From the NCBI GenBank assembly GCA_023446865.1, contig JAEXPL010000115.1, positions 3,711-67,710 of the forward strand: DNA of 64,000 nt, given 5' to 3'. This stretch comes from Verrucomicrobiota bacterium. GTDB lineage: Bacteria > Verrucomicrobiota > Verrucomicrobiia > Opitutales > Opitutaceae. The notes below the pieces were generated by a model. That model ran no database searches and was not told the origin of the DNA. It saw only the letters and a list, made by a program, of their open reading frames with translations. Below, in pieces: positions 16,933 through 24,432 of this stretch (position 1 is its first letter; each line of letters opens with the position of its first letter). Position numbers and translations under genes: made by a program.

Positions 16933-17993
16933 GTGGGGTTGAATAATTCGTGCGTATGGAACTCGTCGCCCAGCAACACCCAGGCCGAGTCGAGCCTTGC
17001 AATGTAGTCCAAGCTACCCGGCCCATACGGCGTCCGGTAGCACAACCCGCCTATCTCCAGCCCCTGCGGGGCGAAGTGATTCTCGGCAGCGCTTCCAGGA
17101 TAAACCACAAGCCCATGCGCCTCGTCCTTATCCAGCCTGTCGGCCGTAATCCGAGCCTGCACCCCTTGGGCAAGCAATTGCTCTTGGAGCCCGACCAACC
17201 GTTCCACCATGTTCTCCCCATCGGGCAACTTCCGGAATGTGCGTCCTGCGATTCTGTAACTGGCCCGACGCACCATACCGCCAGTGATGTTGCGGAATTC
17301 ATAAAGGGACCGCTCCCCGCATCTCAACGACTCCAGTGCCTGCACAAGCCCGGTGGCATCATCGGTAGCACCGTACACCATGTCGCATTCCTGACGGGAA
17401 TGGATACAGACATTCCAGTAGCACTCCCGAGCGCGGGTAAGACGCGGCCATAGTTCCAATGTCCACGCGCCTGCGCCAGTACCAGGGATGAAGTAATCCA
17501 ACCACGTCCAGCCCGCTTTCTTGCTGACCTCGGTGTGTAAACGCAACATCTCGCCCTCATGGTCAATTGAACCATGTACCACAGCCCGGGCGCGCCCCAC
17601 CCAGACCTCCCGCCCCTCCTCGCAGGCCCTGAGCAGGGCATGAAGTTGCTCCTGCTCCCCAGCGAGCACAACGTACAGGTAATCATTGGTCATAACCACC
17701 GATGTGCCGAGATCCAGCCCGCCCAGCGCATAATGACTGACTTCCACCGAGCAGAATGCCTGTAGGCGCACCGCCACCATCTGGCCGTTGCCTCCGAAAC
17801 GCTGCACGGAGCTGGTGTACCGGCTGCCTAAATTGGCGCAGATGGCTTCCTTCATCGGGACCCACGGCGGCAGCGGCTCCTGAATGTTGATCGGCTCCGC
17901 GTAGCAGTGCTGTCCGCCATGGGTAGACCACGCGGCGACGGCGTCCCAGATGACTAGGCTGCGTGCATTGACGTAATTGGTTCCTGTGTTCAC
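16911..17993 (-). CDS. Hypothetical protein, 360 aa
   Basis: Unrecognised, relatively less GC-biased gene than its neighbours. GTG start at 17993 is preceded by AAAGGTAGGG on the reverse strand. Several Cys/His and aromatic residues are scattered, without a clear metal site. No signal peptide or membrane helix. It sits between a small hypothetical gene and the glycosylase, sharing the topB transcript. Confidence 0.7.
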   Translation of the reverse strand: MNTGTNYVNARSLVIWDAVAAWSTHGGQHCYAEPINIQEPLPPWVPMKEAICANLGSRYTSSVQRFGGNGQMVAVRLQAFCSVEVSHYALGGLDLGTSVVMTNDYLYVVLAGEQEQLHALLRACEEGREVWVGRARAVVHGSIDHEGEMLRLHTEVSKKAGWTWLDYFIPGTGAGAWTLELWPRLTRARECYWNVCIHSRQECDMVYGATDDATGLVQALESLRCGERSLYEFRNITGGMVRRASYRIAGRTFRKLPDGENMVERLVGLQEQLLAQGVQARITADRLDKDEAHGLVVYPGSAAENHFAPQGLEIGGLCYRTPYGPGSLDYIARLDSAWVLLGDEFHTHELFNPTCQGSHW

Positions 17994-18008
17994 GAGAATC
18001 CCTACCTT

Positions 18009-18371
18009 TCAGATATTGGGTTTGTGGCCAGGTTGCTCCGCCTCCTCCGCCTCCTGCTCCGCCATCATGGCGTGCAGCCGGTTGAGCGCGGCGCGGATCT
18101 CCGCCGCCGCGTACATGGAGTCGGCCACCGAAGAAGCGGTGGAGTATCGCGCCCAGCTCCGGAGTTCGGTGGCGGTGGCTGGATGCGCCCGCACGTCCTC
18201 ACGTCTGTAGGTACTGCGCGCGTGGGGAGGCCCGTAACTTTCCCCTTCAATTTTCTTCCAGAAGAGCTCCTCAACGGCCTGCTGCGTCTGCCCATGAAGA
18301 AGCGCCAATCCTGCCGGAGTGGCGACAACGTAGAATCCGCCCTGCGAGACGATGTGCTCGATGCTGCTCAT
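18009..18371 (-). CDS. Small protein sharing a domain with the 26246 gene
   Basis: 120 aa. Residues 12-75 (FYVVATPAGLALLHGQTQQA, EELFWKKIEGESYGPP, TYRREDVRAHPATATELRSWARY) align with residues about 10-85 of the 354-aa product of 26246-27310 (YYLIGTPDGDQ, MWQQVEGQMWGPG, PYRRSDIQVVLATAENVRGWARF). This defines a shared uncharacterised domain. The end is strongly acidic (AEQEAEEAEQ) followed by PGHKPNI, similar in layout to the tagged proteins. Located immediately downstream of topB. Confidence 0.7.
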   Translation of the reverse strand: MSSIEHIVSQGGFYVVATPAGLALLHGQTQQAVEELFWKKIEGESYGPPHARSTYRREDVRAHPATATELRSWARYSTASSVADSMYAAAEIRAALNRLHAMMAEQEAEEAEQPGHKPNI

Positions 18372-18389
18372 GCGGCGTGGTCGTCCTCC

Positions 18390-20801
18390 TCACCGGCCGG
18401 GGAACTCGAATTCGAGCCCGGCGTAGGGCTTTTTGCGCGCGTTGTAGCGCACAATCGGATCGCTGCGGAACGGTGTGCCGTCGCCCTTCTTGAAGCCGGA
18501 CATCTTCACCCCCTCCTCCTTGGATGCGAGGACCTCCGCGAGCTCCTCGGCTGTGATCTCGCGGCCGGCGAGCCGTTTGAAGAATCGAACCGGGTAGCCA
18601 TTGCTCTCGTACCCGGGCACCGTGTACCACATGCCGTGGTCCTGGATCAGGCCGCCACCCTTGCGGGGGCTGACCGCCGTGGTTGGAACCGACGTCGCCG
18701 GCTCGGCGCCGACCTCGACGCCAGGATAGGGCTTCTTGTGCGGATTGTAGCGAAGCTTCTTCGGGCCGGCGGCGGCGCCGTCGCGGCGGCGACAGTCGGT
18801 CACCTCGATCTCCGCGCGGCCCTCAACCAGGCTGATGACCTCGTCGGCCGTCAGCTTGTGGCCCCAGATGTCCTTGTAGATGCGGGCGGGCAGGGCGCCC
18901 TCCGCCGTGAAGAAGTCGCCATGGTCGAGCAGCTCCGAATTGCCAAGGCGCAAGCCCGTGGGCTTGCCCGCCACCGCGCCGGCCCGGACGGCGTCGGGCT
19001 TCTTGCCGAGCACCGCAAGGTATTCGCGGATCCGCCCGCCGATCTCGGCGACGAACTGGTCCGGGGATTTCCGACCTTCGGCCACATCCTCCAGCCCTTC
19101 CTCCCAGACCGCGGTCTCCGCGGGATCCACCACCGCCGGCAGCTCCTGCTGCGCCGTGGCGACGAGTGTGCGCCCCTTCTCGGTGCTGAAGAGCTGCTTG
19201 CCCTTCGTGGCGACGTACTCGCGGTCCTTGATCGTCTTGATGATGTTGGCGCGCGTCGCCTCGGTTCCGATACCCGAGGTCTCCTTGAGACGCGCCTTGA
19301 GCGCAGGGTTCGCCACGAACTTGGCGATGGACATCATGTCCTCGATCAAGGTGCCCTCCGTGTAGCGGGCCGGCGGCTTGGTCTTCTTGCCCTCGATCTG
19401 CGTGCCGGCGACATTGCCGGGCGCGCCATTGGGGATGTCGGGCAACGTCACCGCGCCATCCGATTCATCCCCCTCCAAGGCGTCGGCGCCGAAGGCAACC
19501 TTCCAGCCGGGCTTCACCGGTGTGTTGCCGGTGATCGCGAACTCGTAGACGGCGCCGGCCACCGTGACGTCGGACGCGATCCGGGTGGCGCGGTACTCGT
19601 AGTCGGCCAGGAGGGAGGCGAGATAGTGGGTCGCGATCAGGAAGTACGCCTTCCGCTCATCTTCCGACATGGCCGCGAGCGGCGGGGCGATCTTCGTCGG
19701 GATGATGGCATGGTGAGCAGTAATCTTCGCCGTATTGAAGACCGTCTTGCGCGGATTGAACTGCTGCCCGACAAGGTGCCGGAATGCGTCCAACCCAAGC
19801 AGGTGGCCGGTGATGATCCCGACATCCGGGATCTGCTCCTCGGGGAGAAATTCGCAATCGGTGCGGGGGTAGGTTGTGGCCTTGTGCGTCTCGTACAGCG
19901 ACTGCGCGACGTTCAACGTCTTGTCCGCCGCCCAACCCCAGAGCGCGTTCGCCCGCTTCTGCAATCCGGACAGGGCGAAGAGCTTCGGCGGCCCCTGGCG
20001 CTTGTCCTCGGTATCGCGCGTCAGCGTCACTCGCTGGCCCTGGGCCGCCTGCGCGATGGCCTCTGCCTTCTCGCGGTCCCACAGACGCTTCTCCTCCTCC
20101 TTGGGACCGTAGTAGAGGGTGACGGCCTTGCCGGAGTCCGTGCGGATGTCGGCCGCGATCTCGAAATAGTCGCGTGGCCGGAAGTTCTCGATGGCCAGGT
20201 CACGCGCCACGATCAGCGCGACGGTCGGCGACTGCACCCGGCCGACCGAGAAGACGCCGGCGCCGCCGATCTTGCGGGTCATGCCGCGAGTCATGTTCAT
20301 GCCGACGAGCCAGTCCGCCTTGCTGCGGGCGAGCGCCGCGAAGTACAGACGCTCGGTCTCATGGCCCGGCTTGAGCCGGCTCAGGGCCTTGCGGACGCTC
20401 TCCTCATCCAATGCCGACAACCAGAGACGCGACACCGGTCCCTTGTAGCGATGGTGCACCAGCACCTCGCGCCCGATCATCTCGCCCTCGCGGTCGGCGT
20501 CGGTCGCGATCACCACCTCGGAACACTTCGCGAGCAACTCGCCGATGTTGCGGAGCTGCGCGGAGCAATCGCGCTTGGGTTCGTACCGGAAGGCCGCCGG
20601 ATGGATCGGCAGGTCGGCGAAATTCCACTGCTTGTACTTCGGGTCGTAGGTCTCCGGCTCGGCCAGCTCCAGCATGTGGCCGAAGCAGTTGGTGACGATG
20701 CCGCCATTGGTCTCCCAGCCGAAGCCGGTCTTGCGGGCTCCGCCGAGCGCCTTGGCGATGTCGGCGGCCTGAGTGGGTTTCTCGCAGATGAACAATTTCA
20801 T
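18390..20801 (-). CDS. topB: DNA topoisomerase III (type IA), plasmid type
   Basis: 803 aa. TOPRIM domain at the N-terminus with ATDADREGE (D101, D103, E107), a type IA core, and catalytic Tyr311 in TTYPRTD. HHAIIPT and SGIGTEATRA motifs follow. The C-terminus carries two copies of a topo-associated repeat ending YNPHKKPYPG and YNARKKPYAG instead of zinc fingers. Type IA enzymes relax negative supercoils and decatenate; plasmid-borne TopB (TraE of RP4 type) supports plasmid resolution and stability. First gene of the reverse operon. TAGACAAATC (reverse strand, from 20827), 26 bases before the ATG, resembles the backbone operator. Confidence 0.97.
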   Translation of the reverse strand: MKLFICEKPTQAADIAKALGGARKTGFGWETNGGIVTNCFGHMLELAEPETYDPKYKQWNFADLPIHPAAFRYEPKRDCSAQLRNIGELLAKCSEVVIATDADREGEMIGREVLVHHRYKGPVSRLWLSALDEESVRKALSRLKPGHETERLYFAALARSKADWLVGMNMTRGMTRKIGGAGVFSVGRVQSPTVALIVARDLAIENFRPRDYFEIAADIRTDSGKAVTLYYGPKEEEKRLWDREKAEAIAQAAQGQRVTLTRDTEDKRQGPPKLFALSGLQKRANALWGWAADKTLNVAQSLYETHKATTYPRTDCEFLPEEQIPDVGIITGHLLGLDAFRHLVGQQFNPRKTVFNTAKITAHHAIIPTKIAPPLAAMSEDERKAYFLIATHYLASLLADYEYRATRIASDVTVAGAVYEFAITGNTPVKPGWKVAFGADALEGDESDGAVTLPDIPNGAPGNVAGTQIEGKKTKPPARYTEGTLIEDMMSIAKFVANPALKARLKETSGIGTEATRANIIKTIKDREYVATKGKQLFSTEKGRTLVATAQQELPAVVDPAETAVWEEGLEDVAEGRKSPDQFVAEIGGRIREYLAVLGKKPDAVRAGAVAGKPTGLRLGNSELLDHGDFFTAEGALPARIYKDIWGHKLTADEVISLVEGRAEIEVTDCRRRDGAAAGPKKLRYNPHKKPYPGVEVGAEPATSVPTTAVSPRKGGGLIQDHGMWYTVPGYESNGYPVRFFKRLAGREITAEELAEVLASKEEGVKMSGFKKGDGTPFRSDPIVRYNARKKPYAGLEFEFPGR

Positions 20802-20837
20802 TGGGTGTAATGTGTTTGATTTGTCTACCTCATTATC

Positions 20838-20869
20838 GAAAAAGAAACCCGCGCCGGATGGGCGCGGGT
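20838..20869 (-). terminator. Rho-independent terminator of the 20886 gene
   Basis: On the reverse strand a 9-bp stem (ACCCGCGCC/GGCGCGGGT, arms 20861-20869 and 20847-20855) with a 5-base loop is followed by TTTCTTTTT. It lies between the stop at 20886 and the start of topB and would separate the two transcripts. Confidence 0.88.
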
Positions 20870-20885
20870 GTTCCGCTATCTCGTA

Positions 20886-21536
20886 TTACTGACTCGGAGA
20901 CGCAGGGGTGCTCGGGGCCTGGCCGGCATCGGGGGCGGCCGGGGCCGGCACCGTGGTGTCGGTCGGCGCATCTGTCTCATGAATCCCCATGTCATGCACC
21001 CCTTCGGTGTGGGGGATCCAGACCTGCCACTCGTCATTTTCCAGCGGCGCAAGCGGCGCATACTCCGGGGTGTACGCCTTGTCGGGATAGTAGTGGCGCA
21101 GCGCCGCGACCACTCGCTTGGCCGCGGTCTCGCCGGTGACGCGGACATGCCCGTCGGCGTCCAACCTCTCGGCCAGCGACTTCCAGAGACCGTAGTTGTA
21201 CCCAGGTTTCACATAGCGTCGGGCGATGTGTCGCAGCGGGTTGGCTCGCTCGCCAAGCTTGCGGGCCTGGACGAACCACTCGGCGACATCGACCTTGCGC
21301 GTCCACATGCCCTCCGACTTCCCCGCGCGCTTGAGGCGCTCGAAAGCCTTGTAGAGACTCATGAGGTTCTTCTTCGAGGCGAGCCGGACACGCCACCCCT
21401 CAAGGATCATCTTGAGGGCGATGTACTTGAAATTCGGCCGGCTCTCGGGGCCATCCATGCCAAGATCGAGCAGCCGGATCTGCTCCGGTTCAACTGCCGG
21501 GGCCATCAAAGTATCTGCGGTGGGAGCGGGTATCAT
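20886..21536 (-). CDS. Hypothetical protein, about 216 aa
   Basis: Unrecognised, with a helical basic middle (KYIALKMILEGWRVRLASKKNL, WFVQARKLGERANPLRHIARRYVKPG) and a Pro/Ala-rich end. I place the start at 21536 because TCGACAAGTCAACC, a match to the backbone operator, lies 43 bases upstream on this strand, a spacing close to that at 29693, 50211 and 50616. The frame is open further to ATG 21650 and TTG 21713, so a longer protein (254 or 275 aa) is possible. Divergent from the 21753 gene. Confidence 0.6.
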   Translation of the reverse strand: MIPAPTADTLMAPAVEPEQIRLLDLGMDGPESRPNFKYIALKMILEGWRVRLASKKNLMSLYKAFERLKRAGKSEGMWTRKVDVAEWFVQARKLGERANPLRHIARRYVKPGYNYGLWKSLAERLDADGHVRVTGETAAKRVVAALRHYYPDKAYTPEYAPLAPLENDEWQVWIPHTEGVHDMGIHETDAPTDTTVPAPAAPDAGQAPSTPASPSQ

Positions 21537-21565
21537 TTGCTTGCGGGGCGAGTGTCCGGATAACC

Positions 21566-21579
21566 GGTTGACTTGTCGA
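21566..21579 (-). promoter_or_regulatory. Candidate operator/-35 element TCGACAAGTCAACC
   Basis: Reverse-strand copy of the TTGACAwGTC element (12 of 14 bases match the 29657 site). It could serve the 20886 gene. If the longer start of that gene is used it lies within coding sequence, which weakens the call. Confidence 0.4.
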
Positions 21580-21719
21580 GCACTTTTCAACCCGCGCCCG
21601 GTGCCAATGTGTTTGACTTTTCTGCTCCTGTGGCGCTTTTTGCCGGGCATGATATAGAGCTCGTTACGCGAAGGGTCACGTAACGCAATGCCATGTCGCT
21701 CACAATCTTTCAAGCTTAA

Positions 21720-21733
21720 TACCTCATTAGGTT
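21720..21733. promoter_or_regulatory. AACCT-like palindrome (TACCTCATTAGGTT)
   Basis: ACCT and AGGT arms around CATT, 20 bases before the ATG of the 21753 gene. It resembles the two AACCTnnTAGGTT palindromes in the iteron region (23861 and 23979) apart from one extra spacer base. Confidence 0.4.
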
Positions 21734-21752
21734 AACTTCCCAATAACTTCTT

Positions 21753-22289
21753 ATGGTCGCCACAAAAATATCCTCGAAGAAGCTCACCCCTGAACAACTC
21801 CGGCAACGGCTCTCGCAGGTTCTGGCGAACCAACGGGCGTTCCAGAAGGAACGCTTGGAGCGCGAGCAAGCGCTCACCGGCAAACTCGACGTCCTCCAGA
21901 AATCCCTGACGGCGCGGGCGGCTACATCGACCCAGCGCATCGGCCGGCTCCGGGAACTCAACAAGGCATCGAAACTGCGCACTCAGCAGCTCGCGAAGGA
22001 TGTGGAGCTCGCCACGCCAGTCTCGGCCATCGCCAACGAATTGGCCGCACTCCGCGAGCTCAGCGAACGCGCCCGCAGCGACCCGAGCCTGGCCGGCGTG
22101 CTCACCTCGCGCAGCCAGGCCGCCATCGGCACCATCGCCGTCGCCGCCGCACAGGTCCCCGGCGGTGCCAAGGCGGTGCAGCGGCCGGCGGTGCGAGCCG
22201 CTGCGGCGAAGGCCCAAGGACAGGCCCAGCACATCGAGGATGAAGGAGAAGAGGAGCAGGACATCCATTCCGGCCAGAGTCAGAGTTAA
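21753..22289 (+). CDS. Coiled-coil hypothetical protein, 178 aa
   Basis: Highly charged, Q/E/R/L-rich residues 10-90 predict a long coiled coil; residues 110-160 are alanine-rich; the end is acidic (EDEGEEEQDIHSGQSQS). No recognised family. It lies directly upstream of the initiator gene, so a copy-control or partition role is conceivable but not shown by the sequence. Confidence 0.7.
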   Translation: MVATKISSKKLTPEQLRQRLSQVLANQRAFQKERLEREQALTGKLDVLQKSLTARAATSTQRIGRLRELNKASKLRTQQLAKDVELATPVSAIANELAALRELSERARSDPSLAGVLTSRSQAAIGTIAVAAAQVPGGAKAVQRPAVRAAAAKAQGQAQHIEDEGEEEQDIHSGQSQS

Positions 22290-22319
22290 AATCTATTTGA
22301 CTTTGTCTATTAGATTTTA
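22287..22319. promoter_or_regulatory. Inverted repeat upstream of the initiator gene
   Basis: Perfect 9-bp arms TAAAATCTA (22287-22295) and TAGATTTTA (22311-22319) separated by 15 bases that include TTGACTTTGTC, a variant of the backbone operator, 35 bases before the ATG. The first arm overlaps the stop of the upstream gene. A site of this form just before a replication gene is a good candidate for autoregulation. A -10 box at normal spacing is not evident. Confidence 0.55.
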
Positions 22320-22331
22320 GACTCTGCCGCC

Positions 22332-23744
22332 ATGCCCCGGCCCAAACATCCTTCCTCCAGCGCTACCGAAGAGCTGCCGCTATTGTTTTCGCCGGGTGAA
22401 CCGGTGCCGCCGCCGGATTTGGCCCCTTCGGCGCCTCCCGGACCTTCGACCACCGCCCGTGTACCGAAGGTGTTCACCTATCCCGGCGTTTTCACCCCCA
22501 AGCCCCAGCCGCTCACGGAGCCCATCGTCAAGAAGGTCGGGGAGACCACCTTCTATCTGGGATGTGACAAGACCCTCGGTTTGAAGGCGGACAAGACGCT
22601 CGGCTATGGCCATATTCGCATGGCTCTCGCGTGCTGCTACCTCTTCGAGAACCAGGGCGAGACCCGCCGCAATTACGGTGACAGCGACTTTTCCCTGTGC
22701 ACGCGCACGACCTGGCGGGAATTCGCCCGGCTCTTCCTCTATGAGTCCGCGCCCGGGCGGGACTCGATCAACAAGTTCCACAACTGGCTCCTGGATCTGC
22801 GCGCCTTCCCGATCATCATCGAGCACTCCGGCGGCAGTCGCATCCAAACGCACTTCTTGGAGGATGTGAAGGTCGTTACCGCCAACAAGAAGTCCCCGGA
22901 GGACGGTTGCGTCTATCTCCAGATCACGAAGGAATTCCACCACTTCCTGCTCGGTGTCACCCTTTCCCACGTGATCTCGGTCGGGGAGTTCTTCGCCATC
23001 AAGGGCGAGATCGCCCCGTTGCTCTATCTCTGGCTCCCGGCCCTGACGCAAAAGTCGGCCGCGATGGGCAAGGTGTTCAAGATGGACGCCCTCTCACTGC
23101 TTGAGCGCAACGGCATCCGCCTGCCTCGCAACGGCAGCGGCCGGGTATACCCGTCGGTAATCCGCCAATACTACGAGCAGAACGGCGAGAATTCCATCAT
23201 CCGGCAGTTGCAGGGGCGGGAGACCCGCACCGGCTTCTGGCAGCGGGTGTGGCTGAGCCCCGCCGACACAACCCGCGGTTGCGGCCTCAATCTCTGTATC
23301 GAGGAGGTACGCACAACCCCCCTGATCGAGCCCGGGCATGATCCCGCGCTTCCGTCGTCCAACAGCCGGGGTGTCATTCGCAGCTATTTCCTGTCCGGCA
23401 ACCCCGCCTTGACCGACGACGACTACCTCGCCCGCCGCGCCGAGCTGCGCACCCAGGTGCGAGAGCAGGGTGGGGTGGAGTTCTCCAGCTACGAGCGGGA
23501 TCTCCTCGAAACATTGGAGATCACCGGCAAGGTGTTCCACAAGAGCCGCCCCTGTCTTTTGGAGATCAAGGCGTGCCTGCGGTCCTCCCGCTTCCAGGAG
23601 CTGCTCGCCGATGTCGCCGCCCAGATCCGGGAAGGCCGACAGGCGACCGGCTCGAACATCCAATGGGTGATCGACACGGCGAAGTCGTATCTCGACCCCA
23701 AGCGGCACGAACAGGACCACCGCTCACGCCACGGGCAGAACTGA
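22332..23744 (+). CDS. Putative plasmid replication initiator protein
   Basis: 470 aa. The central part (GYGHIRMALACCYLFEN, TWREFARLFLY, ISVGEFFAIKGEIAPLLYLWLPALTQKSAAMGKVFKMDALSLLERNGI in pieces) has the layout of a winged-helix RepA/TrfA-type initiator, with two helix-turn-helix-like segments. The N-terminal 60 residues are proline-rich and probably disordered. Evidence from position is strong: it is followed at once by 0.5 kb of 18-bp repeats typical of iterons, and preceded by an inverted repeat. I cannot confirm the family without a profile search; a different DNA-binding protein of the repeats is the main alternative. Confidence 0.7.
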   Translation: MPRPKHPSSSATEELPLLFSPGEPVPPPDLAPSAPPGPSTTARVPKVFTYPGVFTPKPQPLTEPIVKKVGETTFYLGCDKTLGLKADKTLGYGHIRMALACCYLFENQGETRRNYGDSDFSLCTRTTWREFARLFLYESAPGRDSINKFHNWLLDLRAFPIIIEHSGGSRIQTHFLEDVKVVTANKKSPEDGCVYLQITKEFHHFLLGVTLSHVISVGEFFAIKGEIAPLLYLWLPALTQKSAAMGKVFKMDALSLLERNGIRLPRNGSGRVYPSVIRQYYEQNGENSIIRQLQGRETRTGFWQRVWLSPADTTRGCGLNLCIEEVRTTPLIEPGHDPALPSSNSRGVIRSYFLSGNPALTDDDYLARRAELRTQVREQGGVEFSSYERDLLETLEITGKVFHKSRPCLLEIKACLRSSRFQELLADVAAQIREGRQATGSNIQWVIDTAKSYLDPKRHEQDHRSRHGQN

Positions 23745-23860
23745 ATCGCGTAGAGTAGGCGGCTCACGCGCGGCCTGCGGCATCTCAAGTAAGTTGCATC
23801 AGAGCAATTTACGCAGCTTCGCATGCCCGCCCGACGTCGCGACCACGTCGTCCACCTCTC

Positions 23861-23873
23861 AACCTCATAGGTT
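23861..23873. promoter_or_regulatory. Palindrome AACCTCATAGGTT in the iteron region
   Basis: AACCT and AGGTT arms around CAT. Placed 85 bases from the start of iteron 1. It matches the palindrome at 23979 in all arm bases and is a likely binding site of a dimeric regulator or partition protein. Confidence 0.55.
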
Positions 23874-23978
23874 CACAACCTAAGACGGCCGAGGTGCGGC
23901 ATTTCAAGTAAGTTGTCCATCAACGACTTCCATCCAATGGCTCACGTAGTGCGGGTGTTCACAGTACCCTAACCCGAC

Positions 23979-23991
23979 AACCTCTTAGGTT
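23979..23991. promoter_or_regulatory. Palindrome AACCTCTTAGGTT in the iteron region
   Basis: Second copy of the palindrome, 84 bases from the start of iteron 2. Arms are identical to the copy at 23861; only the centre differs. Confidence 0.55.
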
Positions 23992-24362
23992 AAGAGCCGT
24001 CACTCAGGGTGCGGCATCTCAATGAAGTCCTCATTCCAAGGGCTGAAGAGGGCCACAACTTCACATCCGCCAGATCGCGGGGTGCGGCATTTCAATGAAG
24101 GAACCCGCAACCACCAGGGGATCAGGCCGGCGCTCGCACCCGCTCCGGGCTCTGCGGCATCCCAATGAAAGGAAAATCGGTTTCTGCGGCATCTGAATGA
24201 AAGACCCGCGGCATCTCAATTTAGGCGCTTACCTATGAAGCCCGCGGCATCTCAATGAAGCGGTTCCCTCTCAAAACCCGTCGTCTACATTACAGAATGT
24301 ATGCAGACAGGAATGTTGAAGACATTGGGCCTTCGGCCCCAACGCGCCTTATCAGGCGGTCG

Positions 24363-24431
24363 ATTCAGTTGTGAGGGGGCTTCGCCCCTTTCGGCTTGAC
24401 CCACGGCCCCAGGAGCAATCATAACTGAATT
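24363..24431 (+). promoter_or_regulatory. ACTGAATT-class promoter of the 24433 operon
   Basis: TTGACC (24396-24401), then TCATAA/ATCATA as -10, then ACTGAATT (24424-24431) directly before the ATG. ATTCAGTTGTGA (24363-24374) is an 11/12 inverted copy of TCATAACTGAAT (24419-24430), so a single strand could fold with the -10 region paired. The same TTGnCn to ACTGAATT spacing (28 here, 29 elsewhere) recurs at 30618, 41151 and 47984. Confidence 0.65.
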
Positions 24432-24432
24432 C

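Larger units (their letters stand above)
23776..24260 (+). repeat. Iteron array, eight 18-bp direct repeats
   Basis: Consensus (T/C)GCGGCATCTCAATGAAG at 23776, 23895, 24010, 24083, 24153, 24185, 24207 and 24243, all in the same orientation. Spacing falls from about 117 to 73-70 to 22-36 bases. The first two copies have CAAGTAAG instead of CAATGAAG, and each is followed 84-85 bases later by an AACCTnnTAGGTT palindrome, so the left part is itself a ~117-bp composite tandem unit. Confidence 0.88.
23745..24432. other. Putative origin of replication (iteron region)
   Basis: 688 bases with no credible gene between the initiator and the RecT-like gene. It holds eight copies of an 18-bp repeat (23776-24260), two AACCTnnTAGGTT palindromes, the inverted repeat TACAT/ATGTA near 24290-24302, a hairpin GGGGGCTTCGCCCC near 24375 and the promoter of the next operon. 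No DnaA box matching TTATCCACA was found by eye. The layout fits an iteron oriV, although a partition centromere is possible. Confidence 0.65.

Noticed and set aside
18024..20810. 928-codon forward ORF opposite topB
   Set aside because: Antisense shadow of the topoisomerase caused by high GC content; no domain in its translation.
22297..22320. Standard sigma-70 promoter for the initiator gene
   Set aside because: TTGACT is present but no acceptable -10 lies 16-18 bases downstream; reported only as an inverted repeat/operator.
23776..24260. CRISPR array
   Set aside because: Repeats are only 18 bp, unit length varies from 22 to 119 bases, and no cas genes are near. Position after an initiator gene fits iterons better.
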